Shown: in pieces, positions 22,653 through 34,930 of the stretch
Layout: every line of letters begins with the position of its first letter
Numbering within the stretch: the first letter of the stretch is position 1
The notes under the pieces: generated by a model
What the model was told of the DNA's origin: nothing
Seen by the model: only the letters and a program-made list of their open reading frames with translations
Database searches by the model: none
Program-made: the position numbers and the translations under genes
NCBI GenBank assembly: GCA_039111635.1
Contig: JBCAQO010000013.1
Span: 186,001-250,000 of the forward strand
Length of the DNA: 64,000 bases
Reading direction: 5' to 3'
Source: Heterobasidion occidentale
Taxonomy: Eukaryota; Basidiomycota; Agaricomycetes; Russulales; Bondarzewiaceae

Positions 22653-23660
22653 ATGTCTCTCCCACTCTTCTTACTTTTCCTCCCACTTCTCTCTCTTGCT
22701 TCGCCTTCTGGACACGCTCGTCGTCAATCCGACACATCCGTTCACTGTGGTACTTGGGACAGTGTCACAACCGGCCCCTACAGCATCAACCTCGATCAAT
22801 GGGGTGCAACTGGTGCAACATCTGGAGAATCCTGTGCGCGCTGGATTTCACTCAGCGGTACGACGGCGGCTTGGGTCAACAATTGGACATGGGCCGGCGG
22901 AACGGGCGTTAAGAGCTACACAGACCTCCAGCTCAACGAAGGAATAAATCAACGGCTTTCCGCTATCAGTAGCATGCCAGTGCGTCTCACATCACTCCTT
23001 TCAAGCTGCAGAAGTACTGATGTCTTCAACGGTGTGTATAGTCGAAATGGTCTTGGAGCCAGAGCACAAGTGAATCGATTGTGGCCAACGTCGCGTACGA
23101 TTTCTTCACGTCCACCTCGTCTAGTGGATCGGCCTCGAATGAGATCATGATTTGGCTCGCCAACTTGAACGCGGGCCCCATATCGTCTGCTTATGGGTCA
23201 GACGGTTTGCCGATGCCTATCGCTAGCAGCATTTCTATTGCTGGAAATTCTTGGTAGATAAAGATCAGCCAGGCTCAGCGTGCTAGCCGACTCACCCATT
23301 CAAAAGGAATCTATATCAGGGCTCTAACGGCGCGAACAACGTGTTCTCCTTCTTGCCTTCAAGCAGTGGAACAGAGATCACAAACTTCAGCGGTGACATC
23401 TTCGGCTTCTTTGATGTATACTCTTTCTCTGACAACTCCTTTCAATCTTTTTGTCTTACCGATTTTTATCTCTGCCCAGTACCTCATCTCGAATGAGAAC
23501 CTTCCGTCCTCTCAGTACCTCACCACTGCTCAAGCAGGTTCCGAAGCCACCTCTGGAACGGCTACCTTGACCACGTAAGTCCTCGCCGGTACTATGTAAA
23601 TGTGCCTCATACCGACCAGCTTCTTCAAACAGGACTGCCTATAGTCTGTCGATCGAGTAG
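22653..23660 (+). CDS. GH12 endoglucanase/xyloglucanase, copy 1
   Basis: A small secreted beta-1,4-glucanase with a jelly-roll fold that cuts cellulose, xyloglucan or mixed-link glucan. It has a signal peptide (MSLPLFLLFLPLLSLASPSG), then HCGTWDSVTTGPYSINLDQW, WTWAGGTGVKSYTDLQL, the nucleophile Glu in [16 protein letters not shown] (about 23141-23190), GSNGANNVFSFLP, and the acid/base Glu in AGSEATSGTATLTT (about 23538-23578). Four introns interrupt it (donors near 22980, 23254, 23416 and 23575). The intron after N-S-W uses GTAGAT and a CAAAAG acceptor. The last exon is only eight codons, ending YSLSIE. Length is about 240 residues, normal for GH12. It lies in tandem with copy 2, with matching intron positions, so the two arose by duplication. 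Confidence 0.92.
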
Positions 23661-24349
23661 TGTATATAAAATTTGTATACCAGCCTTGTATGCATATGGT
23701 TTTCTATTTGCTGCATTCCGCGTCTTCTCTTCGGGACGATACTCATTATCAGTCTCGAGAACATATATAGAAGAAAGTCCTGGCCAACCACTTGCTATGT
23801 CACAGTACGGTCCTTCAATTGATCTGCTAGCGGCAAGACCGCGCCGGCGGGCAGTAGCAGGTTGTCAAGTAGAATGAGTCATCTTGGGCCCTGATCGGCC
23901 GCTGCCGAAAAGTGACCCGTCGTAATTAGCCGACGCTCACTTTCTCCGAACTTCCTTTGAATCTCAATACTGTACTGAGACTACGGTTCGAATGTGTAAG
24001 GTTTCTCAATTGCTCTCCAAATCGACCTTCTTCTGTTCTAATTCTCTTTGCATTTTTTCAGGTCGCAGCCCCAGCTGCACTTATTCCGGATGGTGCGCGA
24101 TCGGGAAGGTCATAAACGTCGATCGGTCGACAATCATCGACCGTCTTGGCCACGCTGCACGCGGACACAGCGCGGACCGACCGTTACAACGGAAAGATTT
24201 GCTAGTCCAAATGGCCGTGACATACATTCAAGGTATGCACATGGGTGTCCTCATCGATTCGCTTGATCCGAGCTTCAGAACTGTTCTCCCAGTCCCGGGG
24301 TGCATGTCACTGTTGCCATGGCCCAGTTGATTAGCTCCGGCATAGATCA
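23661..24349. other. Spacer between the tandem GH12 genes
   Basis: This holds the 3' flank of copy 1 and the promoter of copy 2. No coding feature was recognised. Confidence 0.45.
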
Positions 24350-24355
24350 TATAAA
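24350..24355 (+). promoter_or_regulatory. TATA box of the second GH12 gene
   Basis: TATAAA lies 75 nt upstream of the ATG at 24425, the same spacing as in copy 1. Confidence 0.5.
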
Positions 24356-24424
24356 GGCAAGGCCATGATTTTGCTCCGTTCAGCAACTTTATACACTTCC
24401 GGCCTCGCATCTGCGCATATTATC

Positions 24425-25399
24425 ATGTTCCTTCCACTCATTACACTTACGCTCCCTATTCTGGCCCTTGCGGCTCCTCTTTCCCGCCGACTTGACACCT
24501 CGAGCTACTGTGGTCACTGGGACACCATCCCTGCCGGCTCATACACCGTCTTGCTTGACCAATGGGGCACCAAAGGCGCAACCGGTCAGTCCTGCGCTCA
24601 ATTGACCTCCCTCAGCGGTTCGAACCTTGCTTGGGTCACCGACTGGACGTGGTCTGGCGGAAACGGCATCAAGAGCTACACGAACGTGCAGCTTGACAAA
24701 GGCGTCAACCAACAACTCTCGGCTATCAAAAGCATGCCAGTGCGTTTTTGTTTTGTCTCTTTGAGCGGTTGTCACATAACCTATCTATGTAGTCGGCATG
24801 GTCGTGGAAACAGACCACCACCGGAAAGGTTGTCGCAGACGTCGCGTACGACCTGTTCACCTCGACTTCGGTCGGGGGCTCTAATGCGAACGAGATCATG
24901 ATTTGGCTCGCCAACGTCAATGCCGGCCCTATCTCCTACAACTGGAATGCTGACGGCACGGCGAAGCCCGTCGCGACTGGCGTCTCCATCGAGGGACACA
25001 CTTGGTACGTCCCAGATCCGGGCTGGCAGACAAGTAGATTCTCATGACCATTGCACAGGGATGTGTACCATGGCTCAAACAACGCTAACCCTGTTTGGTC
25101 ATTCTTGCCAACCTCCAACGCCCAAATTACCAACTTCAGCGGCGATATATACAGCTTCTTCAAGGTGAAGGCTATTTTCTCACCCATGAGGTTCCGATGT
25201 TAATGCCTGGCATTTTTTAGTATCTCATTTCGAAGCAAGGCCTTCCCTCTTCTCAATATCTTAAGACCGCACAAGCTGGTACAGAAGCAACCTCCGGAAG
25301 CGCAAAGCTGACAACGTACGTCGATAATATCAATAGATATATATTAGCTCTAAATGTCCCTGGACTATTAGGACTAGATATAGTCTCGCAATCGAGTGA
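24425..25399 (+). CDS. GH12 endoglucanase/xyloglucanase, copy 2
   Basis: A secreted beta-glucanase paralogous to the gene at 22653-23660. The signal peptide is [20 protein letters not shown]. It continues with [37 protein letters not shown], nucleophile Glu in [17 protein letters not shown] (about 24889-24940), [19 protein letters not shown], and acid/base Glu in [14 protein letters not shown] (about 25275-25318). Introns fall at the same positions as in copy 1 (donors near 24740, 25005, 25164 and 25317), and the final exon ends RYSLAIE. The motif after the third intron ([13 protein letters not shown] against NLYQGSNGANNVF in copy 1) and the +2 subsite loops differ, which may reflect a different glucan preference. 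Confidence 0.92.
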
Positions 25400-25628
25400 A
25401 CCAACAAATTCCAGGTACTTGAATACTCTTGATATAGTTATGATGTACTATCGTGTGGCCATTGGAAATGATGTTTCGACCGTTCTCGTGAACTGAGGCA
25501 TGAGGGGGCTTGAGCACGAATGCAGAAAGACACGATGGATTGATCGCTCTTCCAATTACCTCGGTATAACCCTTGGAAAAACCCGGTTGCCTACAATAAT
25601 CCGTACATCCTTGCAATGATTAAAGTGT

Positions 25629-26837
25629 TTAGACAATAAATTGCGCGTCTGTCATGCGACCGATGCCATCGTCACGTCCAGGTTCCACAACCGTGGTAAA
25701 AGCAGTTGTGCCCGTTCCATCTGCGCCTATCGCACCTGCTATTTGGGGCATTGCTACTCGAACGATAACCATATAGAAAGCAATCGAAATTACTGGCACT
25801 GCCTATGAGGGAGACGAACGGTATATGAGCTACCAGCAGGTTGTAGAAATCAGGGGCTCATACCAAGTCCAAGGTAATCAGGATCCCGTTTTGATCGTTG
25901 ACGAGACATAGAAGAGAAGCTAGCAGAGCGATAGTGTATATGGCGCCAGCGTCGATGACCACAAATAAGATAGGTATCAGAGAGAATGCATAATACGCAT
26001 CGGCTTTTTGAATGGTTTTGTTTGCTCTCCAAATTCTGAAAGACAAAAGTGCTGGAAAAATCATATCAAAGAATTGTTCACCACGGCATTGGGGAAAGAT
26101 ACGCACATGTATACAGAAAATTGGCGCTCAAAGTCAAGACATAGAAAGCTAGCATCCAGCCCAATGTCGCAGGAGATGAGGTGGCATAAGCCCAGATGCT
26201 AATAGCTCCAGTCACTGTGCACGGTTTGGGGGTCAATTTGCAGGTCGGGACAGGTCGATGACTGAACGTACCGCCAACTGCACACAGCATTATTATAGGC
26301 AGAATGACAATATAAAATGACTGCCAGACAACATAGCAGCGGTATATCTGGTGTGTCATTTACTTAACTACTCAAACCTATTTCGGTTACATATATACGC
26401 ACTATGATTGCGTCACCGGTGATCGTTTGCGACCAGTAAATAGCTAGTTTGAGTATGAACGCGAGCTCTGAGGAGTTTTGACCAATTATAGGGTATACGT
26501 TATGAACCAGGCCTTGGATGCTGTAGTAAATATTAATCCCGATATGCTAGCCATTCAAAGAAAAGATATCAGTGACATTCATAAGTAAAGGAGTTGACCT
26601 ACGAGAGTACTGAATATGAAGAGCATAGCAGCCGTGAATACCATGGGAACACTAATGTCTTTCCTCGCCCGGCGAAGAAGAACCCATAACGTCTCAATGA
26701 ACATCAACAAGGAAAAGCCTAAGAACCGTGAATAAGTTTACGGAGGATCGAGACGAAAGACTCGCACCATACAGAATGGCCTCTAATGCTATCGATATTA
26801 CAGTAGCTTTACCTAGAGATAAATCCTGCTGGGTCAT
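25629..26837 (-). CDS. Multi-pass (about 7 TM) membrane protein, copy 1 of 3
   Basis: It belongs to an Agaricomycete family of integral membrane proteins with about seven transmembrane helices that is annotated as hypothetical. Its role is unknown. It starts at ATG 26837 (MTQQDLSLGKATVISIALEA). Spliced exons give TLWVLLRRRARKDISVPMVF, HIGINIYYSIQGLVHNVYP, IYRCYVVWQSFYIVILPIIM (about 26340-26280), SANFLYT, FRIWRANKTIQKAD, LIPILFVVIDAGAIYTIALL (about 25980-25920) and AFYMVIVRVAMPQIAG, ending at TAA 25629. The repeated signatures YRCYVVW, AFRIWR and (I/V)DAGxxY are shared with the copies at 52073-53396 and 63668-64000. The introns are short and in phase. A sensor or receptor-like role is speculative. 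Confidence 0.78.
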
Positions 26838-26912
26838 GTTGGAGTCGGGATTAAGCAAGCCTCAGAGCAGGATGAAGAGCGTTGCCGCAAACCCTTTTCA
26901 TAGTTCTCGGCA

Positions 26913-27220
26913 TCATACAGTAACACGATCTCCGTCATCGAAGTGACAGCGTATCAGTGCATAATGTTGAGTGCGGCCAAGCGGTGGACGAGCCACCCAT
27001 TCGCGTGTGCGGATCCAGCCAAAGAGAGGCTGTTTCAGCCCCGACAGGATAACTAAGACGACCACATAAACCAATGGCACGATCACGTTTGGCAGGACTG
27101 GCCATCCAACTGTAACGCTCAATCCTGTATTAATGATGAATGAATGTCCAACCACCATACCTTTCCTGTTTGATTCATGGTTACTGCACAGCTAAAGTCC
27201 TCTTCGAGCGAGAATGACAT
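26913..27220 (-). CDS. Small hypothetical membrane protein, tentative
   Basis: From ATG 27220 (MSFSLEEDFSCAVTMNQTGK) a 36-nt GT-AG intron (about 27124-27159) joins in frame to LSVTVGWPVLPNVIVPLVYV and a Leu/Val-rich transmembrane segment (VVVLVILSGLKQPLFGWIR). It ends near 26913 after about 90 residues. It lies just upstream of the 7TM gene on the same strand. No family was recognised. The intron is shorter than most here, so the gene could be spurious. Confidence 0.3.
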
Positions 27221-27536
27221 CCCATAAACCCCGAGGCTCGATTGCTGACTCACCAACCCCAGGTCAGATCAGGAATCGAATGACAGTAGCCCACGCTCTA
27301 AACGTATATGTGTGAGCAAAAATCAACGTATACGCATTGAGATGCTTGTCCTTGGCGGTATCGTTGACGGAGAGAAGTGAGTCGAAGTCAAAATCTCCGC
27401 GTTACGCAGTTGCGGATGAAGCTCCGACTCAATTCTCGACGTCGCAGCCGCAGTGCAGCCGCTTGCGATCATTTCCAGTCCACCATGATATACACTAATA
27501 CACTCCAATCGTCACTCTGGTGCAAAGGCTATTCTG
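27221..27536. other. Short intergenic stretch
   Basis: No gene or repeat was recognised. Confidence 0.35.
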
Positions 27537-28406
27537 CTACCCAGACTCGTCAATCATCTTCACATTTCTGCCTTCTCCGTGCTGCTTTTCAGCTGCATCC
27601 GTTCCACGAGGCGCGACGGTGGAGGCGCGTTCGTGCGGCGCCGAGGACGTGACGTTGTCTGCTGCTGTGTTGCCAGTTGCCTGGGCAGGCTGCGAGCCAG
27701 ATATCGGGTCTTGGAAGGGGTCCTGCGCAAAAGATATCATGAGTCCCACCGAACGATGATTACAAGCAGCGCGCGCGCGTCGCGATTCAAAATTTGGCGC
27801 TCACGTTGTCTTCTTGCTGTCTTTTCTTCAGCTCCCCCGTCTTACGCAGCTGTCCTTGCTCGACGAGTTGGGGATTGTGCGACAGCTTCCCCTTGATCTG
27901 TTCTTTGATGCCTATGATTTTTTCCCCCAGACCCTGCGGAAAAAATGGCGTTGATTGGGCCGATCAGGACCTCTCGAATGTAAAACGCTCACCGGACCCT
28001 TGCCGTACGCTGGGCCGTACCCCACTGCGCCAGCATGCCTCTGCGGTGGGTAGTCATTCCCACCGGATCCTATGCCGCCGCCAGTATCAGATCCGGCCGT
28101 GGCGGCGGTGCTGACGTTGGAAGTTGTCGACTCGTTCGTGCTGTGTCCTAGCGAAGACGAGTTTGAGGTGTCTGTGTCAGACTCGGGCGGCGGTGGCTGT
28201 TTGGTGTTGCCGCCCGAACTGGTTGAACGGTCTGGTGCAAAAGTGATCGTCGAGTCTCTGGTGGTAGGCGCCGGCGGCGAACTGGAGGCGGCATATGGGG
28301 CGTCAGGGTATGAAGCACCTTCGTCAAGAGACGGCGGGACGGTGCTCGGAGACTGTTCACTCGTGAGTCGGTGTCCGGCCGCAGGCTGTTGTGCTTGGGT
28401 TGACAT
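27537..28406 (-). CDS. CsbD-like stress protein with a low-complexity N-terminus
   Basis: It starts at ATG 28406 (MSTQAQQPAAGHRLTSEQ). The first exon is rich in Ser, Thr, Pro and Gly and looks disordered. It ends DYPPQRHAGAVGYGPAYGKG, and an intron (about 27954-28013) leads to LGEKIIGIKEQIKGKLSHNP...GELKKRQQEDN (about 27955-27815). This resembles the CsbD-like helical domain found in fungal stress-associated proteins, sometimes annotated as DNA-structure-recognition proteins. A last exon begins DPFQDPISGSQPAQATG and ends near 27537. The reading frame is continuous across both introns. The biochemical function is unknown. It is likely cytosolic or nuclear, since there is no signal peptide or TM segment. 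Confidence 0.6.
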
Positions 28407-28761
28407 GACGTTGTTCAAATTTAGTAGAAGCTTGGCAAATACTAATGGAGAGGGATGCGCTGGGTATTGCAGGTTTCGTCAACGAACCCTGAAGAGTTAT
28501 ATAGCGATTGGAGGTTATGACGAACAGTTCAATGTGGGGTATGAAGCGTGATGATGTCATAGAGGTTGGCGTCGCAGCTCGGTTATTTTTGGAGCATGGA
28601 GTAGCAGGTGCGTAAATGGAGACCCTTCAAGCTTCAAGCTTCAAGATTTGTCTGATTTGACAAAACATTTACATACAGTAGCAGATACAACAGATGAACC
28701 GTCCAGAATCATACTCCTACAGTACCGCGAGTGGTATACATTCTCCGGGAGCAGTGTACAA
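28407..28761. other. Intergenic stretch
   Basis: This is the promoter of the CsbD-like gene and the 3' flank of the next gene. Nothing else was recognised. Confidence 0.4.
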
Positions 28762-29188
28762 CTACTTGTTCAGTTCTGCAGCACGGGCCCTCAACTCCTC
28801 GCGGCTCTGATCAGGTTAGGCTCAGTATGGCTAGTCTAACGAGCAAGTGCTAGCACGCTGACCTTGGGAGGTTCGACTGAGTTCGCGGTCGCCGCGCTGG
28901 GCACGTACGGCCCCGGAGTATGGAACGCCTCAAATTCAGGCTTGGAAGTCAAGCCCGCGCCCGGCTGGGGCGCGAGATCCGCTGGGTTGTTGGTTTTCTG
29001 TATGAATGCGAACGCCATCAGAACGTGTGTTTTGGGAACGGAGATGGGAAGGAGATGGAACGCACAGCGGGGTGGGGCTGGATGGAGAACTGCTGTTCTT
29101 CGGCAGCCTCGTTAGATCCACCAGACGTGCCAGAGGCATCGCTGTTAGGCTTCAACTTGTTCTTAATGTCATTGATGACGCTCGACAT
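28762..29188 (-). CDS. Small conserved fungal protein, function unknown
   Basis: About 92 residues in three exons. It starts at ATG 29188 (MSSVINDIKNKLKPNSDASG). A GTGCGT intron (about 28979-29046) joins TNNPADLAPQPGAGLTS and ends EPPK. A second intron (about 28810-28865) leads to the last exon SREELRARAAELNK at stop 28762. All junctions are in phase. It is hydrophilic, without signal peptide or TM segment. The charged C-terminal SREELRARAAELNK motif looks like the end of a family of short fungal proteins of unknown role, and I cannot name a function. Confidence 0.6.
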
Positions 29189-29726
29189 GATTCAGGGAGG
29201 CGTGTGAAATGTTATGCGAAATGATAGGTTTGATCGGGAGGAGTGGAAGACGGATCAGAGGGGGGAATGGATGCAGAACACCAGCGGGTCGCAAATTTAT
29301 AGCAAGGACTGCGGGGCGCTCGTATGTCATGACGTTCTTTGGCAGTGCACAATCATAATGGAGAGCCGCGCCCTGTGCTGATACATCGGGCGCTGCCGCG
29401 TTGACGTCAGTGTCCGCTGAAACATAACTTAGCACGTGCGAGTACAAGTCCAGGGCACAGAACTAGCACAGCGGAATAAATGAGATCCGGAATGCATTAA
29501 GGAGACTGATCTGCGACAATTTGAGTAGCATAGCCGAGCCAGTGCCTTGTAAATTGTAGGGTGAGCGTTCGTGACGATGAGATTATGAAGAGCCAAGGCG
29601 AAAAGGCGAATAAGAAAATTGTGAAAGGAACGTCAATAAGCGAGAAGACAAAACAATATGGAGAAAAAAGAAAGAGTTCCAAATTCCGATCACACCACGA
29701 TGCGTCGCTTCAGCGAGACGCGCATT
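29189..29726. other. Intergenic stretch
   Basis: This is the promoter of the small protein gene and the 3' flank of the WASP gene. No further feature was recognised. Confidence 0.4.
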
Positions 29727-31317
29727 CTAATCCCAGTCGTCGTCGTCATCTTCCTCGTCATCGCTGTCGCCCAACTTCTTGTTTCTCTGCAGCAGCGCGG
29801 CCGCCAACGCAGCAGTTAGATCGCCGCCGCCGCCGCCGCTGCCAGAAGTATCTTCGGCGGGAGGGGGAGGCGTGGAGCGCGCCGGCGCCGAGCTCGTGTC
29901 GGTCTTGCGGAGGGAATGTATGCCCTTGCCTTGGATTGAGGCAAGCAGGTCGCCGCGACCAGGTTGAGGTGCAGGGATGATTGCTGTAACGCCAGGCGGG
30001 GGCGGGGGCGGAGGTGGTGGGGGTGCACCTCCACTTGGACCCGGAGGAGGTGGAGGAGGGGGCGGAGGGGGCGCACCACCCATGGAGGGGGAGGTGGCGG
30101 GGGAGGAGCCGGGGGAGCTCCTGTTCTACCCGGAGGTGGTGGTGGTGGTGGTGTGGCGGCGGCGCTGGTGGGGCGGCGCCACTCATTAGAGGGGGAGGTG
30201 GTGGTGGTGGTGGAGGTGGCGCCGGTGGCGCTGTTGAAGTACGGGCAGGTGGAGGGGGGACGGGCTGTGAAGGCAGAGGAGCGCGATTTGGAGGGGGAGG
30301 AACGCGATTTAGAGGGGGCGTGGGGGCTTGCGAGGATCGAGCAGGAGGCGGAGGTGGTGGTGCAGGGGGAGGCGCTGATCGGGAGGGTGGAGGCGCAGGG
30401 CGAGAGGGCGGGGCGGGTGGAGGGGGCGCAGCCGACCCAGCCACGCTCGACGTGGAACCCTGATGCTCGTGTCCTGCCACATTGCGCCGAGGCGCGGGCG
30501 GAGGTGGTTTCTTCTTCTTGGCTGCTGGAGGTGCAGGGGTGGCCGCAGCAGCCTTTTGCGCGTCCCGCACGAAATCTTTGATGAAGTCCATGTTTTGATT
30601 GATGAGCTCGTGGTCAATGCCGTGCGACTCGAGGTCGGTCAGGAAGGTGTTCCAGGAGGGGTCGACGCCGGAGGAGACGAAGCCTTTCTCGGCATCATAG
30701 CCCATGTGCCCCACGTGGATGAACGAGCCTTGAGTTGGAGCGGATATGCGCGACTTGTCGATCTTCCCAGATTTGCTGGATGAGGTCTTCTTGGTAGATG
30801 GCGCTTTGGCGGGTTTTGCTAGATGTATGAGGATAAATGGCTGTAAAGTGGACGACAAGAAGAAGAAGGCGTACACTTCGTGTCTTTCCTCTTCGTCACT
30901 TTCTTGAAGAAGTTCTTGGCTTCACTCTCGTCCGCGAAGACGAGGCCAATCATGCATTTCTGTCGTGGCATGAGCACTGTGAACTGAACGGATGATGTAG
31001 AATCCACAACGCACGTCACCAGGGAAGGAGTGGAAGAACGGACGATCCTGGAAGTATTCGAACCCCTCGTAAAGTTCATGCTCCCAGATGACACCTCTCG
31101 TTCCGACGAGGTCAACCATGCGGAGGAAGAACGCATTCTTGTTGTTGTCCATGACGAACGCGAGGGCCCCTTGGAGCCCGCCATAAGACCACGAGTTCGG
31201 GTCGGGGTGTGAGAAGTAGATGCGTGCGAGGGCAGCGGTGTGAATCTTGCCTGTAGGGACGATCGCGGCCTTCAGCCTGTTTTTTTCATCAGTAGTGAGA
31301 GTTGACTGAGCAGGCAT
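29727..31317 (-). CDS. LAS17: WASP/Las17 homologue, actin nucleation promoter
   Basis: It activates the Arp2/3 complex for branched actin assembly at endocytic sites. The WH1 domain starts at ATG 31317 (MPAQSTLTTDEKNRLKAAIV), with ALARIYFSHPDPNSWSYGGL and GVIWEHELYEGFEYFQDRPF (about 31120-31040). After an intron it continues CMIGLVFADESEAKNFFKKV. A CRIB-like segment follows, with SRISAPTQGSFIHVGHMGYD (about 30755-30695), then SGVDPSWNTFLTDLESHGID. A long proline-rich region spans about 30440-30000. The WH2 region contains GRGDLLASIQGKGIHSLRKT (about 29960-29900), and the acidic tail DSDDEEDDDDDWD with the C-terminal Trp-Asp binds Arp2/3. In the proline region the frame changes twice (about 30152 and 30083), each consistent with one lost base in a C run. 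This is probably an assembly error, since loss of this gene would be severe. Confidence 0.88.
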
Positions 31318-32523
31318 CGTCAATGGCTACGCAAGCCTTTGGGAGGAGGTAGGAGGTTCGGGGCCTTGAAGCTACTATGGACAGCGGATGGTGAGGTTGT
31401 AGCTCACGCGCTCACAGCCACCGGCCTGTGGGCGGTAGACTGGTGACCGTGGAACGTTCTTTCCTTTTCTACAGGTCGTTGAGCGGCCAAGCGCTTGTCT
31501 CAAACTCTGCATCTACTCGCTCTTTGACAGAAACAACATCTGCTCTACAGCTGATAAATAAAGTTGTTCTTCGTATGCTTATTCGCAGAAAACATAAAGA
31601 ACATCGATATCCCCAATATGTTGTGCTCTGCGTGGCGGTAGTGTGGCGGTTCCACAGGATTCCAGCTTCCGCTGTGACGCTGTCGCCGAGTGGACTTTGA
31701 CATCTCCAACCTCTTGTCTGCTTCAGTAACTCTTACTCTAGATATCACCTTGACTTTCTTCGGGGTAAGCATTCTAGCTCCTTCAGCATTGATATCCGTT
31801 GCCTCGGTATTATCCTGTAGGTACCCTAGTTTTGGATCCTGGCTTTACGAATGTTGGTCCTACCAAAATTCAGTCTCTCATCTCATTCAATTTTTTAGGT
31901 ACAGGATATGAGCAATCCGCTCTATCGCGGCCGTGGTTCATCATACTTTAATTCTCGTGCGCTGAGGTCTATCAAGCTATACCTCCTTGAGGGAGGCTTT
32001 TTATACCTTATACCGAATACGCACACTGCACATCGATACCTCACTCATAAAGAAGCTTTAAGTCAGTGCCATCCATCGAATCTTGCCGGTGGTTGGATAT
32101 ACGGTTTCTGCACCGTAATGGGCTGTTGTCTGTCAAAACATAGGGTCTGATCGGCGTGATTACCTCTCTGTCTTTTGTGCTTTCCTGTAAGATGTGCGAT
32201 CGCCCGTCGCCTGCTCACACTATTGTCGTGTATGCCAACCTCCAATACGGTGTACTCACAGCTGCGAGGCTGGCTGAGGACATGAAAGCCTTCCATAAAT
32301 AGCATAATGCGCTAGGCGATTGCCGAGATGGCCCTATACATCACGCCGCGTGACTGGGACCTCAAGTAGCTCGGGTACACGTCCCATCAGCCCTCCTCAA
32401 CCACCACTGCACGATCCTTTGTCTACCGTTTGACCCTTTGTTGGTTTTTTCATGGCTAGAAATTTTGGGCGCGGCTGATGCTTCTTGTTCCAGGAAGACT
32501 TGATCTCTCGCAAAGACTGAAAG
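31318..32523. other. Intergenic region between the WASP and calmodulin genes
   Basis: About 1.2 kb contains the divergent promoters of both genes. The open frames are short and have no domain. Confidence 0.45.
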
Positions 32524-33482
<959 letters not shown>

Positions 33483-33899
33483 ATACTTTACACACTTGCC
33501 GTCTTCGCTATTTCTCTTCCTTTCGTAAAGTTCCTTACCCTAAGCGCATGTATGTGATTCGCAGTCTCTTGTCTCGATGCTGTACATCTCTCTTCTTCGT
33601 TGACTCTTGTCGTTGTCTAGTTCGCAGTGGAGGCTGGTTGTAGGAGACGACGACGTTTTGATCTTGAAGTCTGAAATACAAAAAGAATTTGGAGATGAAG
33701 ATCTCGTTTTGCTTTTCTTGCCTTCAATAATTTCGGCACCGGGTACCGTGACATTAGCCAGAGCGCGTGACATGGCGTGACGCGTATGGGCGACGCGTCA
33801 CCGCGTCCATACACCAGCCACCTCCGCACTCTGCACATACGCAATCCTTTCCTCCTTGCACACTTATTCTTTCTTTGAACCTCAACGACTCGGCCCATC
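33483..33899. other. Spacer between calmodulin and proteasome beta-3
   Basis: About 420 bp holds the calmodulin 3' flank and the compact promoter and 5' UTR of the next gene in the same direction. Pyrimidine-rich sequence (about 33840-33890) precedes the ATG. Confidence 0.45.
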
Positions 33900-34930
33900 A
33901 TGGTATGCTACCTTGACTCACGGATTCTCTGAAATTCTCTCTCGGAAGCTGGTTCAGGCTGACCGAACAATCTAATCACATATATAGTCGATCATGGAAT
34001 ATAACGGCGGCTCAGTAGTCGCGATGGTCGGGAAGGACTGCGTCGCGATTGCGTCTGATTTGCGACTCGGGAACCAGGCAATGACTATTGCCACGAACTT
34101 TGAGAAGGTGCGTAACCTCTATGCTTGCCTATGTGTATGTATTCATCGGAGGACGCGGTTTGGGTTTTCACTTAGGTGTTCCCTGTAACAGACCGGATAT
34201 ACCTTGGGCTTCCGGGTCTGGGGACTGATGTAGCGACCTTGTAAGTACATCGCTCAAACCAACGATAATCATACTAAATCAGGGTTTGCGCTCTCACCCT
34301 CTCATGGTGATCCACGATCGACAGACGTGAACGCTTCCGGTTCCGGGTCAACATGTACACTATCAAAGAATCCCGCGAGATCGAACCGAGCACGTTCGCG
34401 CGCCTTGTCTCCTCAACATTGTACGAGCACCGATTCGGGCCGTATTTCATCGAGCCGGTCCTCGCGGGTATGGAGCGCACAGCAAGCGGGAAATACGAAC
34501 CATACATCGCCGCAGCCGACCTGATTGGATGCCTGAACTTTGCAAAGGACTTCGTCGTCGCTGGAACGGCGAGTGACAAGCTGTTCGGTGTTGCCGAGGG
34601 TCTTTGGGAGCCAGACCTGGGCCCAGAGGATCTGTTCGAGACTATCAGCCAGACACTGATGAACGCCGTGGACAGAGATGCCTATTCGGGTTGGGGGGCC
34701 GTCGTGCATGTAATGTGAGTACGTTTGCAGTGTTATCTGCTGATACTATTGCGCAAGCTCTGCGTCGAAAGGTGTTCGTCCCCGCCGGTATCCCCGTCAC
34801 ATCTCCTTCCTTCCTTCCTTCCTTCCTCCACACATCCAAAAAGCTCTCCATGTTAACGCCGTGTCTTGTTTATTCTCACAGCACAAAGGATAGAGTTGTC
34901 ACACGCACGCTCAAGGGTAGAATGGATTAA
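33900..34930 (+). CDS. PUP3: Proteasome subunit beta-3
   Basis: A non-catalytic beta subunit of the 20S proteasome core. It begins [20 protein letters not shown] (from 33988) and continues [60 protein letters not shown] and GWGAVVHVI, and ends [15 protein letters not shown]. It lacks the Thr-1 catalytic N-terminus, as expected for beta-3. Exon 1 appears to be the ATG alone (33900-33902), followed by an 85-nt intron (33903-33987, GTATGC...TATATAG). Without splicing, the ORF would start at an internal Met (33994). The last intron (about 34715-34883) holds a TTCC microsatellite. Length is about 205 residues, normal for the family. Confidence 0.93.
34803..34827 (+). repeat. TTCC microsatellite in the last PUP3 intron
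   Basis: About six tandem TTCC units form a pyrimidine tract upstream of the 3' splice site. Confidence 0.8.

Noticed and set aside
29964..30581. Gly-rich open frames on the + strand
   Set aside because: They are antisense to the proline-rich region of the WASP homologue.
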